A stretch of 22,108 bases of DNA from CAZMCC01 sp964564695 (GTDB lineage: Bacteria > Planctomycetota > Phycisphaerae > Phycisphaerales > UBA1924). Under the pieces are notes generated by a model. That model was not told the DNA's origin. It did no database searches and saw only the letters and a list, made by a program, of their open reading frames with translations. Shown here piece by piece: positions 1 through 6,820 of this stretch. The translations under genes and the position numbers were made by a program. The stretch covers positions 1 through 22,108 of the forward strand of contig CAZMCC010000066.1 of NCBI GenBank assembly GCA_964564695.1. Reading direction: 5' to 3'. Position 1 is the stretch's first letter. Every line of letters begins with the position of its first letter.

Positions 1-165
1 CGGCGTCCAGCCGCGGCAACCAGAGGGAGGGCGTCGCCCCCCTCTCCCTCGCGGCGAATAGGAGCCCCGAGCGGCAGCAACGGGCCACGCCGACGCCCGT
101 TTCGCAGTCGATGTCGCCGTGGCCGGGCGCTACCGCTTCCGGCTCTTATCCCAATCCAATCCCCC
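1..165. other. left-edge sequence without a recognised gene
   Basis: No coding region can be supported here. A plus-strand frame open from the left edge stops at the TAG at 59-61 and could be the last 19 codons of an upstream gene, but its sequence is Pro/Arg/Gly-rich and unrecognisable. Bases 23-50 form an imperfect hairpin (GAGGGAG at 23-29 with CTCCCTC at 44-50, with GGC/GCC pairs inside). It could act as a terminator for the minus-strand gene ending at 166 or for a gene entering from the left, but it has no T-tract on either side. Confidence 0.25.
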
Positions 166-1656
166 CTACTTCCCCTTCACCCTCTCCCCCACCGCCCCCC
201 GCGCCTTCTCCGCCGCCCCCTCATCAAACTCCACCCGTCCCACCACTCCCCCACCCGTCGGCGCAAAACCCACCGCCATCCCCCGCCACACTCCCACCCG
301 CACGCCGCTCGCATCCGCCGCCGCTGTCGCCGGGAACGGCGTCAGCACGCTCGCGGCGTCCTTCCCAAATCCGTCCACCGGCAGCGCCATCGTCGGCGCG
401 AGTCGCCAATCGAGCCCGATCCCATCAGCGCTCGGCCACAGGGCGACCCAGCCGCGCGTGCCGCGAACGAGGCGGTCCATCGATTCGCCCTGCGTCGCGG
501 CCCAGCGGTCGACGCTCCGCGAAAACACGCCGCGGGCCTGCGGGTCCAGCCGGGCCGCGTGGGTGCGCAGGGCCAGCAGCGTCCACATCTCGAGGTCCCC
601 CCGCACGCCCGCCACCCAGCGCGCTCCCGCCGGCACGCCCGCGTCCTTGCCCAGTCCCCAGAACCCGGTCGCGAGCGTGCCGCGCCCGATCTTGGTCGGC
701 TCTTCCGAACGCGCCGACCACGTCACATCGACGCGCACCATCGGGGGACCGGTGTACGCCTCGGGCGGCGCCGTGCCCTGCGGCACCGGCAGGGCCGGGT
801 CGCGCGTCGTCACATCGTCCGCCTTCACCAGACGGCACGTCAGCATCACGTCGCGCGCATTGGCCAGCCCCCACACCCCGAGCACGCGCGAGAGCACCGT
901 GTCGTCCATCGCGTCCGGCACGCTGCGGCGAAGCGCGTTCAGGTCCACGTAGATCTGCCCGCACAGGTCGCCCTTCGAGCCGTCGGTGGTCACCGCCGCG
1001 GCGTGCAGCTGCACGCGCGGGCCGTCGAGCGTGTCGCCCGCGCCGTCGGGGCCGCCGAACTTCGCCCGGAACTCAATCACCGACGACCCCGCCGAGCGCG
1101 GCCGCTCGGTGACAACCGCCCCCGACTTGCTCAGGATCTCGCGCACGCGCGCCACGCTCGCCCCGCGCGCGTGCATCAGGAGCGTCGCCTTCGCGCCGCC
1201 GATGTGCGTTCCCTCGTGGGGGGCGGGGCTGGGCTCCAGGTCGCTCACGAGCAGCCACGCCGCGCCGCCGGTCACGACCGCCGCCGACGCCGCGGCGTCG
1301 ATCGACGTGATCTGGCCCGACCCGCTCACGCCCGGCAGCACGACCTCGAGCACGCTGGCGAGCGGGCGGTACGAGTCGGGCGCGCCCTCGCCCGCCTTGG
1401 TCACGAGGCGCGACCCGTCGAGCCACGCAAACACAACGACCCCCGCGGGTTGTGCCGCAGGGGTCGTTGGGGTCGTTGGGGGTGGTGGGGTTGTGGGGGT
1501 CGTTGTTGGTGCGGTTGGCGTGGCGGGCTGGTCAGCGCTCGTGCCGACTGCGGCGATCAGCATCGCCACCGCCATGACCAACCCGGTCAGCGGCCGCGTC
1601 AGCGGGCCCAGACCAGTTCCTTCTCCTCGCGGGCCGACGGCATGAAGATGTCCCAT
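166..1656 (-). CDS. hypothetical exported protein with Thr/Pro-rich linker
   Basis: I do not recognise the family. From the ATG at 1656 the product is 496 residues. A hydrophobic stretch at residues 22-39 is preceded by Arg and followed by VGTSADQ, which fits a Sec signal peptide. Residues 43-70 are almost only Thr, Pro and Ala, a typical low-complexity linker after export. The rest looks globular, with no metal or catalytic motif I can name. The start is uncertain. The 1656 ATG overlaps the upstream gene by 58 nt and lacks a clear ribosome binding site. The ATG at 1575 would leave a signal peptide without positive charge. A CTG at 1611 follows a good AGGAGAAGGA sequence and would give a compact signal peptide. 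The gene directly follows another exported unknown on the same strand, so the two are probably co-transcribed. Confidence 0.6.
   Translation of the reverse strand: MGHLHAVGPRGEGTGLGPLTRPLTGLVMAVAMLIAAVGTSADQPATPTAPTTTPTTPPPPTTPTTPAAQPAGVVVFAWLDGSRLVTKAGEGAPDSYRPLASVLEVVLPGVSGSGQITSIDAAASAAVVTGGAAWLLVSDLEPSPAPHEGTHIGGAKATLLMHARGASVARVREILSKSGAVVTERPRSAGSSVIEFRAKFGGPDGAGDTLDGPRVQLHAAAVTTDGSKGDLCGQIYVDLNALRRSVPDAMDDTVLSRVLGVWGLANARDVMLTCRLVKADDVTTRDPALPVPQGTAPPEAYTGPPMVRVDVTWSARSEEPTKIGRGTLATGFWGLGKDAGVPAGARWVAGVRGDLEMWTLLALRTHAARLDPQARGVFSRSVDRWAATQGESMDRLVRGTRGWVALWPSADGIGLDWRLAPTMALPVDGFGKDAASVLTPFPATAAADASGVRVGVWRGMAVGFAPTGGGVVGRVEFDEGAAEKARGAVGERVKGK
1460..1504 (+). repeat. GGGGTCGTT 9-mer repeats with G-quadruplex potential
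   Basis: The 9-mer GGGGTCGTT occurs at 1460-1468, 1469-1477 and 1496-1504. Four runs of at least four G (1460-1463, 1469-1472, 1478-1482, 1487-1490), separated by 4-5 nt loops, match a quadruplex-forming pattern on the plus strand. This is the template strand of the exported-protein gene and encodes its Thr/Pro linker. Confidence 0.5.
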
Positions 1657-3584
1657 AGCCCATCATTCCGCTCCCGAGCGGGCCACGCCGCGTCGACCCC
1701 GCCGGGAATCATCATGCGTTCCTGCTGGGCGGCGGCGCCCATACCCGCGATCAACGCGGCGAACAGCGGGAACGCCGGGGCCATCGCCCCGATCGTGCCC
1801 GCGCCGTTCACGAGCATGGAGCGATCCGAATGAGACTCGCTCACCACGTCGTCGCCGCTCAGGTAGCTGAACTTCACCGTGGCCTTCGCGCCTTCGGCGA
1901 GCACCTTGTACGGCGGGACGAGCAGGCCGGGCTCGCGGGCCGCGTCCGCGGGCGAACGGACCGCGTTCGCGACGGCCGAGCCGATGAGCGAGATGTACTG
2001 GTAGCCGTCGGCCATCGTCTTGGCCGTGTCGACGAAGGTCAGGGAGAGAACCTGCTTGTCCTTGGGGAGCATCGCCGCGAGGGCGGCGTTGGTCGAGATG
2101 CCGGCATCGCCCTTGCCCGCGGCCTGCGCGGCGCCCGCGAGGGCGGCCTGGGGAGTAAAGCCGAGAACGAGCCACTTGTCGGTCGCGGCGTAGGTCAGCT
2201 CGAAGGGGACCGGGATGCCGGGGAAGGTGAGCGTGTTGAGCGCGAGGCCGTCCTGCGTCCACTGGCGGGCCCGGACGTAGCCCTTGACCTGGGGCGAGGA
2301 GCCCAGGGCGTTGAGGGAGCCCGCGAGACGGGAGTTGAGGGCGTCGAACTTGGCCTTGTCGCCGATGGCGATCAGGGCGACGGCCGAGCCGATGCCGCGC
2401 CCGCCGGCGGAGGGAGCGAGGTACCAGCCGAACGTCGTGCCGAGTGCGGGGAGGACGTCGTTCTTGAGGCTGAGGCCGATCTGGCCCTCAAACTGCGCGA
2501 GGCCCTGCGCGGCCTCGGGGTCGGCCTTGGTCGCCTGCTCGATGAGCGTGCCGACGGTGCTCTTCCAGTCGTAGCGCATCATGCCGGCGCTGACGGCGTC
2601 GGAGGGCAGGGCCTTGAGCTCGGCAGCGCTGAGGGGCTCCACGACCATGCCGGTCTTGCCGGCATACTTCTTGGCGCCCTGCGCGACGGTCACGCTCACG
2701 TGCCGGTCGCTCGTGTAGCCGGCGTAGTAGGAGTACTTCACCGCGTTCTCGCCGATGAGGCCCATGCCTTCGAGGTTCTTGACGGCCTCGTTGAGCTCGG
2801 GGCCGCCGCCGGCGAGGGCGATGCCCATGTTCACCAGCGGGGTGAGCGGCGCGGGGTCGAAGCGGGCCCGCATGATCGGGTCAAGGCCCTTGACGAGGTC
2901 GGTGGTCTTGGCCCATCCGGCGAAGGGCTTGTCGGGGTGCTCGAGGGAGCCGAAGTGGACCTCGTAGCGCCACCCGGCGTCGTCGCTCTTGCGCGGGCCG
3001 TAGGAGAGCATACCGAACGGGAGAGTGACGTCGGTCATGCCGGTGTACGTGGCGCTGGGCTTCATCATCGACTTCATGCCGTCGCCGCCCATAGCGGTGA
3101 GGGCGCTGATGGTGCCGTGCATGGCGCTGGCGCCCTGCTCGTCGTCCATGCCGAGGCTGAAGACGACGCCGGCGCCGAAGCCGCCCTTGCTGGGGTTGTC
3201 GGGGGAGTAGGTGATGCCGAAGCGCGCGGGTCGGGCGATGAGCTGGAGCATGAGGTCGACCACGGGCATGGGGACCTGCTCCATGCCGGGGATCTCACGC
3301 GGAAGCTCGCGGAGGCGCGTCGGGATCATGGCGAGGGCCTTCTTGAAGGCCTCGTCCTTGGGGTCGACCATGAGCTTGTCGAGGCTCGGCTTGTCGATGA
3401 GCACGACCGGCGCGGGCGGCTTGACGGCCGGCTGTGCCGCCCCCCCACCCGCGGGCTTGTCCTGGGCCTGAGCGGCGCTGAGAACCAGGCCGGCGGTCGC
3501 GAGCACGAAGGCCGTGCTGTTGCGGACACGCCGCCACATCGTTCCACCGCTGCCGGAGCGGACACCCGTCGTATTAAGCCTCAT
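1599..3584 (-). CDS. hypothetical exported protein (661 aa)
   Basis: This is a large protein of unknown function. The start at 3584 is chosen because AGGAGAAG sits about 9 nt upstream and a credible promoter lies further up. The reading frame runs open to 4238, but that extension overlaps the divergent glycosyltransferase gene. Residues 17-40 form a signal peptide: MWRRVRNS, then a hydrophobic core, then a probable cut after the AQA at 38-40, followed by an Ala/Pro/Gly linker. The mature part alternates hydrophobic and polar segments, with repeated phrases such as 'LGTTFGWYLAP' and 'KWLVLGFTPQAAL', and reads as a periplasmic or surface-exposed beta-rich protein. No enzyme motif is visible. 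The downstream exported unknown starts at or within its 3' end, suggesting translational coupling and joint function. Confidence 0.72.
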   Translation of the reverse strand: MRLNTTGVRSGSGGTMWRRVRNSTAFVLATAGLVLSAAQAQDKPAGGGAAQPAVKPPAPVVLIDKPSLDKLMVDPKDEAFKKALAMIPTRLRELPREIPGMEQVPMPVVDLMLQLIARPARFGITYSPDNPSKGGFGAGVVFSLGMDDEQGASAMHGTISALTAMGGDGMKSMMKPSATYTGMTDVTLPFGMLSYGPRKSDDAGWRYEVHFGSLEHPDKPFAGWAKTTDLVKGLDPIMRARFDPAPLTPLVNMGIALAGGGPELNEAVKNLEGMGLIGENAVKYSYYAGYTSDRHVSVTVAQGAKKYAGKTGMVVEPLSAAELKALPSDAVSAGMMRYDWKSTVGTLIEQATKADPEAAQGLAQFEGQIGLSLKNDVLPALGTTFGWYLAPSAGGRGIGSAVALIAIGDKAKFDALNSRLAGSLNALGSSPQVKGYVRARQWTQDGLALNTLTFPGIPVPFELTYAATDKWLVLGFTPQAALAGAAQAAGKGDAGISTNAALAAMLPKDKQVLSLTFVDTAKTMADGYQYISLIGSAVANAVRSPADAAREPGLLVPPYKVLAEGAKATVKFSYLSGDDVVSESHSDRSMLVNGAGTIGAMAPAFPLFAALIAGMGAAAQQERMMIPGGVDAAWPARERNDGLWDIFMPSAREEKELVWAR

Positions 3585-3627
3585 GGACTTCTTCTCCTGG
3601 TTTGTGCCGCTCGCACGCGGCGGGCCG

Positions 3628-3656
3628 ATCGTACCTGTTGCTGCGGGACCCGTGAA
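3628..3656 (-). promoter_or_regulatory. probable sigma70-type promoter for the exported-protein pair
   Basis: On the minus strand a TTCACG -35 box (3656-3651) and a TACGAT -10 box (3633-3628) are separated by exactly 17 nt. Transcription from about 3621 would give a leader of roughly 37 nt containing the AGGAGAAG ribosome binding site of the gene starting at 3584. Confidence 0.45.
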
Positions 3657-3682
3657 CGGGCCCTCGCGTTGGTTTGTTGGGT

Positions 3683-3711
3683 CGGACGGGGGTGGGCTTT
3701 CGACCCGTCCG
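3683..3711. promoter_or_regulatory. 8-bp inverted repeat between divergent genes
   Basis: CGGACGGG (3683-3690) and CCCGTCCG (3704-3711) form a perfect inverted repeat with a 13-nt gap. It lies between the minus-strand promoter at 3628-3656 and the plus-strand glycosyltransferase start at 3762. It could be an operator serving both directions or simply a hairpin; nothing in the sequence decides. Confidence 0.3.
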
Positions 3712-3761
3712 GCACAAATCTCCGCCGAATCCCCCCGGCGAGGCGTTACCATCGACCCCCG

Positions 3762-4838
3762 ATGCCCCCGCCCCCCCACTCCGAAGCGCCTGCGCGCATT
3801 CTTCTTATTCGGCCCAGTGCCCTGGGCGATGTGTGCCGCAGCGTGCCGCTGCTGGCGAGCCTGCGGGCGGCGTTCGGGACGGCCCGGATCGACTGGCTCG
3901 TGCAGGACAGCTTTGTCGACGCGGTGGCTCACCACCCGGCCCTGGCCGTGGCCGGTTCGGGGGGCGGGGGGGTGGTGGCGTTTCCCCGGCGGCGGTTCAG
4001 CCGCTGGGCGTCCCCGGCTGTTACCGGCGAGGTGCTCCGGTGGATGCGGGGGCTTCGGGGAGCGGGTTACGACACGGTGATCGACGCCCAGGGTCTGGCG
4101 CGGAGCGGGTTGTGCGCGTTGGCAACCGGGGCAAGGACGCGGGTGGGGTATGCCGACGCGCGGGAGGGGGCGCCGCTGGCGTACACAATCCGGGCCGAGG
4201 CGCCGCGGACGCTGCACACGGTGGACCGGATGCTGCAATTACTGACGCCGCTGGGGGCGCCGGTGGTGGCGGACATGCGGCTGTATCCGCCGCCGGCGGA
4301 CCGGGCGGCGATGGCGGCGGATCAGGCGCTGGCCGGACGCCGGTTCGCGGTGATCGCGGCGACGAGCCGTTGGGCGGGGAAGCAGTGGCCCGCGGACCGG
4401 TTCGCGGTGGTGGCCGAGCGGCTGGTGAGCGACCCGGTCTACGGCGTGAGCGCGGTGGTGCTGGTGGGGGCGCAGGCGGAGCGGGAGCAGATCGGGCCGT
4501 TGCTCGCGCTGGCCGGGCGCGATCGGCGCGTGATCGACCGAGTGGGGTCGACGAGCGTGGGCGGGTTGATGGCGCTGATCGAGGCGTCGTCGCTCGTGAT
4601 CGCGAACGACTCGGCGGCGCTGCACATGGCGGTGGGGTTCGACCGGCCGATGGTGGCGCTGTTCGGGCCGACGCGGGTGGACCTGGTGGGGCCGTATCGG
4701 CGGGAGCGGGATGTGCTGCAGCATGTCACGCCGTCGGACCGGTTGAACCACAAGAACGCGGCGGCGGGGAGGTTGTTGATGGATCGGATTACGGTGGCGG
4801 AGGTGTTGGCGAGGGCGCAGGGGGCGGGGGTGAGGTGA
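3762..4838 (+). CDS. glycosyltransferase family 9 (heptosyltransferase-like)
   Basis: The 358-residue product matches the ADP-heptose:LPS heptosyltransferase class, which adds heptose to the inner core of lipopolysaccharide at the cytoplasmic face of the inner membrane. Visible marks are IRPSALGDV at residues 16-24 with the expected Asp23, the half-domain turn SRWAGKQWP at 202-210, the sugar-nucleotide binding segment ANDSAALHMA at 281-290, and the FGPT that follows at 301-304. The length is normal for the family. The ATG at 3762 is the first one compatible with the family's N-terminus. It has no Shine-Dalgarno sequence, but TACCAT lies 9 nt upstream (3747-3752), so the message may be almost leaderless. 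Which heptose or other sugar it transfers cannot be told, and no other LPS gene is adjacent. Confidence 0.9.
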   Translation: MPPPPHSEAPARILLIRPSALGDVCRSVPLLASLRAAFGTARIDWLVQDSFVDAVAHHPALAVAGSGGGGVVAFPRRRFSRWASPAVTGEVLRWMRGLRGAGYDTVIDAQGLARSGLCALATGARTRVGYADAREGAPLAYTIRAEAPRTLHTVDRMLQLLTPLGAPVVADMRLYPPPADRAAMAADQALAGRRFAVIAATSRWAGKQWPADRFAVVAERLVSDPVYGVSAVVLVGAQAEREQIGPLLALAGRDRRVIDRVGSTSVGGLMALIEASSLVIANDSAALHMAVGFDRPMVALFGPTRVDLVGPYRRERDVLQHVTPSDRLNHKNAAAGRLLMDRITVAEVLARAQGAGVR

Positions 4839-4843
4839 GACGG

Positions 4844-4864
4844 CAAGACCGAGAAACGGTCTTG
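4844..4864 (+). terminator. hairpin just after the glycosyltransferase stop
   Basis: CAAGACCG (4844-4851) and CGGTCTTG (4857-4864) form a perfect 8-bp stem with an AGAAA loop, 5 nt after the stop codon. There is no T-tract, so it is a weak intrinsic-terminator candidate. It could also protect the 3' end of the message. Confidence 0.4.
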
Positions 4865-4870
4865 GCCTTG

Positions 4871-5173
4871 CACGCCGAAGGCGTGAACGTTTGTAGCCGG
4901 TGGTGGAGGAGGCTTTGCGACGACACCACCGGGAGAGGGCGTCATATCCCGTTCCTTGGACTTGAACGGACCCGGAAGGGGTCCTCGTGGCGATCGGCGC
5001 GGGGACGGCACGAGCAGTCCTTCGGACTGCCTTCTGAAAAGAAGAAAGGGGTTTTGGCGACGGCTTTCCGGCGGTGGCGCTCGCAGAGCCTCGCTTCACC
5101 GCCGGCTACTCACGACCACGCCTTCGGCGTGAAGACCGTCGCGCCTCCGGAGGCGTCATGCCTTCGGCGTGAA
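4871..5173 (+). repeat. palindromic element, copy 1
   Basis: This is the first full copy of an interspersed multi-hairpin element, with a core of 261 nt (4871-5131). In order it contains CACGCCGAAGGCGTG (4871-4885), a 9-bp stem at 4897-4905/4924-4932 with an 18-nt loop, GGACCC/GGGTCC (4968-4984), CAGTCCTTCGGACTG (5015-5029), a second 9-bp stem at 5068-5076/5097-5105, and CACGCCTTCGGCGTG (5117-5131). The outer parts are inverted repeats of each other, with GAGGCTTTGCGA facing TCGCAGAGCCTC. After the core come one more palindrome (around 5141-5155) and a degenerate copy of the terminal hairpin to about 5173. The element fills most of the 398-nt gap between the glycosyltransferase and transposase genes. 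Confidence 0.85.
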
Positions 5174-5236
5174 GAAGATGCTGGTGGCAGCACATCGCGA
5201 TGCCCTCGTGAACTCCTCGCGAAGTGGCAATGTGGC

Positions 5237-5689
5237 TCAATCCCACACGTACCGTTCGTTCCACTCGATGCCGTACTTGCGGAGGAAGGCTCGGACCTCG
5301 TCTTTGAAGTCGATGGTCTTGTGGTGCTCCTTCTGATTGGCGATGTAGGCGTGGAGGGCGTCGAGGCCGGACTCGCCGATAGAGAAGGCGAAATAGCCCT
5401 GTTGCCAGCTGAAGTTGGCGAGCGAGGGCTCGGAGTCCTTGATCCATGTCGAGGAGTCACGCTTGACGTTGAGGAGGAGGTCGGACAGCGCGACGGTCTT
5501 CGAGAGGCCGACGAGGAGGTGAACGTGGTCAGCGGGACCGTTCATCGCAAGCAGGGGCGAGTCCATGCGGCGGCAGATGCCGCCGATGTAGGCGTAAAGG
5601 TCGGGCTCGATGGACACCGGGATGATCGGCTCGCGGTGCTTGGTCGAGAATGTGATATGGATGAGGATCCGCGTGAGCGTGGATGCCAT
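5237..5689 (-). CDS. Y1 (HUH) transposase, IS200-like / REP-associated type
   Basis: The 150-residue protein has the layout of the Transposase_17 (Y1_Tnp) family, single-strand DNA transposases that cut at hairpins with one tyrosine. The metal-binding HUH motif is HVH at residues 55-57. The catalytic tyrosine is Tyr115 in AYIANQKEHH, the family's typical helix with Gln119. The length and the C-terminal 'FLRKYGIEWNERYVWD' are as in complete members, so it looks intact. Codon use is as GC-rich as that of the host genes, which argues for long residence. Palindromic elements lie on both sides, as in REP/RAYT loci, but there is no second IS605 gene (tnpB). The ATG at 5689 has no Shine-Dalgarno; TAACAT a few nt upstream may be a -10 box. 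Whether it moves the flanking elements is inference. Confidence 0.9.
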   Translation of the reverse strand: MASTLTRILIHITFSTKHREPIIPVSIEPDLYAYIGGICRRMDSPLLAMNGPADHVHLLVGLSKTVALSDLLLNVKRDSSTWIKDSEPSLANFSWQQGYFAFSIGESGLDALHAYIANQKEHHKTIDFKDEVRAFLRKYGIEWNERYVWD

Positions 5690-5738
5690 GTGGGGATGTT
5701 AGATCGGGAACATGCGTGGCGCGGGCTCCGGTGTCTTG

Positions 5739-6006
5739 CACGCCGAAGGCGTGAACGTGTGTAGCCGGCGGTGGAGGAGGCTCTGCGACGACACCGCCGG
5801 AGAGCGGGGGTCAACGAACTCCTTGTTGTTTCAGATGGACCCTGAAGGGGTCCTCGTCGCGTTCGTCGCGCGGCGACGGCACGAGCAGTCCGTCGGACTG
5901 CGTGAAAGGACAAAGGAGAGGTGGGTGGGGGACGCCTTTCCGGCGGTGGCGCTCGCAGAGCCTCGCTTCACCGCCGGCTACAAACGGTCACGCCTTCGGC
6001 GTGCAG
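5739..6006 (+). repeat. palindromic element, copy 2
   Basis: This is the second full copy, in the same orientation as copy 1, with a core of 265 nt (5739-6003). It keeps every hairpin: terminal CACGCCGAAGGCGTG (5739-5753), 9-bp stem 5765-5773/5792-5800, GGACCC/GGGTCC (5837-5853), CAGTCCGTCGGACTG (5886-5900), 9-bp stem 5940-5948/5969-5977, and terminal CACGCCTTCGGCGTG (5989-6003). The hairpin stems match copy 1 closely, while the spacers between them (for example 5806-5836 and 5901-5935) have diverged. Its right end overlaps the 3' end of the zinc-ribbon protein gene. Confidence 0.85.
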
Positions 6007-6599
6007 GAGTTCCCTCGGGAGCAGTACCGGTTGATCGCGGCGGCGCATTCGGGGCAGGTGGGGGTGGGGAGGCCGGTTGTTGAGTAGCCGCAGGTGGGGC
6101 AGCGGGAGTGGCGGCGGCGGTGGGCGGTGATGGCCAATTGCCAAGCGACCGACGTTCCGAGGGCCACGCTCGCGAAGAACACGGAGTTGATGGCCAGGCC
6201 GCGCCAAAGAATCTCAAGGGGAATTACGCGCGGCGGTCGGTAGCGTCGGCTGTCCTGCACGAGATGCCCGTTGGTAATCACCGTCAGACCACCCGAGGAG
6301 TAGCAGAACGAGTACCCCAAGCTGCGGCACGGAATACCGAAACTTCTGCGGCCCCCTGCTCCGCCACTGTCGGCAGAATGAACTGCCGTGTCGGACAGCA
6401 TCGAGTGTCCGGAGCCGAGCCAGAGCTTCTGGAATTTAAGTTCCCAGAGAATCTCGTCCAGTGCCTTGCCCAGGGGTGACTGGGATGGCACCGGAGATTC
6501 CCGTGTTATCACAAAAAGAGATGGCACTGTCGCCAACGCGAAATTGATGAGCACGCCGGCCGCGATCGCGACCCCGAGTTGCCTTACCGAACGAGGCAT
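5988..6599 (-). CDS. small membrane protein with C-terminal zinc ribbon
   Basis: This is a 203-residue protein of unknown function. A first hydrophobic segment spans about residues 7-31 and a second about 134-157. The middle part (about 35-130) would lie outside the cytoplasm if the N-terminus is inside. After an Arg/His-rich stretch, Cys167, Cys170, Cys182 and Cys185 form a CPTCGY...TCPEC zinc ribbon on the cytoplasmic side. Small membrane proteins ending in such a ribbon are, as far as I know, common in Phycisphaerae. Third codon positions are visibly poorer in G and C than in the neighbours, suggesting an accessory gene. The last codons (SCTPKA and the stop) lie inside the terminal hairpin of palindromic element copy 2, so the original C-terminus was probably different. 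No clear ribosome binding site is seen. Confidence 0.65.
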   Translation of the reverse strand: MPRSVRQLGVAIAAGVLINFALATVPSLFVITRESPVPSQSPLGKALDEILWELKFQKLWLGSGHSMLSDTAVHSADSGGAGGRRSFGIPCRSLGYSFCYSSGGLTVITNGHLVQDSRRYRPPRVIPLEILWRGLAINSVFFASVALGTSVAWQLAITAHRRRHSRCPTCGYSTTGLPTPTCPECAAAINRYCSRGNSCTPKA

Positions 6600-6636
6600 G
6601 CGGGCAGTCTACCGCGCCAGGGCGCCTCGACCACAA

Positions 6637-6770
6637 GCGACGGCACGAGCAGTCCGTCGGACTGCGTGAAAGGACAAAGGAGAGGTGGGTGGGCGACGGC
6701 TATCCGGCGGTGGCGCTCGCAAAGCCTCGCTTCACCGCCGGCTACAAACGGTCACGCCTTCGGCGTGAAG
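6637..6770 (+). repeat. palindromic element, copy 3 (right half only)
   Basis: This copy matches copy 2 from 5873 to its end almost base for base. It holds CAGTCCGTCGGACTG (6650-6664), the 9-bp stem 6704-6712/6733-6741 and the terminal CACGCCTTCGGCGTG (6753-6767). The left half, including the first terminal hairpin and the GGACCC stem, is absent; the sequence to the left (6600-6636) is unrelated. It lies in the gap between the GH31 stop (6821) and the zinc-ribbon gene start (6599). Confidence 0.85.
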
Positions 6771-6820
6771 AATGTCGACGCCAACGCATTCCCCTCTTGG
6801 CACTCGCTGCGAGTACCTCA

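Noticed and set aside
1830..3761. Upstream extension of the glycosyltransferase frame to a start at 1830
   Set aside because: The extension is antisense to the exported-protein gene and encodes Gly/Glu/Leu-rich sequence without family similarity. The GT9 domain begins right after 3762.
4871..6770. Possible CRISPR array from the repeated palindromes
   Set aside because: The repeats are few, long and unequally spaced with genes between them. There are no regular spacers and no cas genes.
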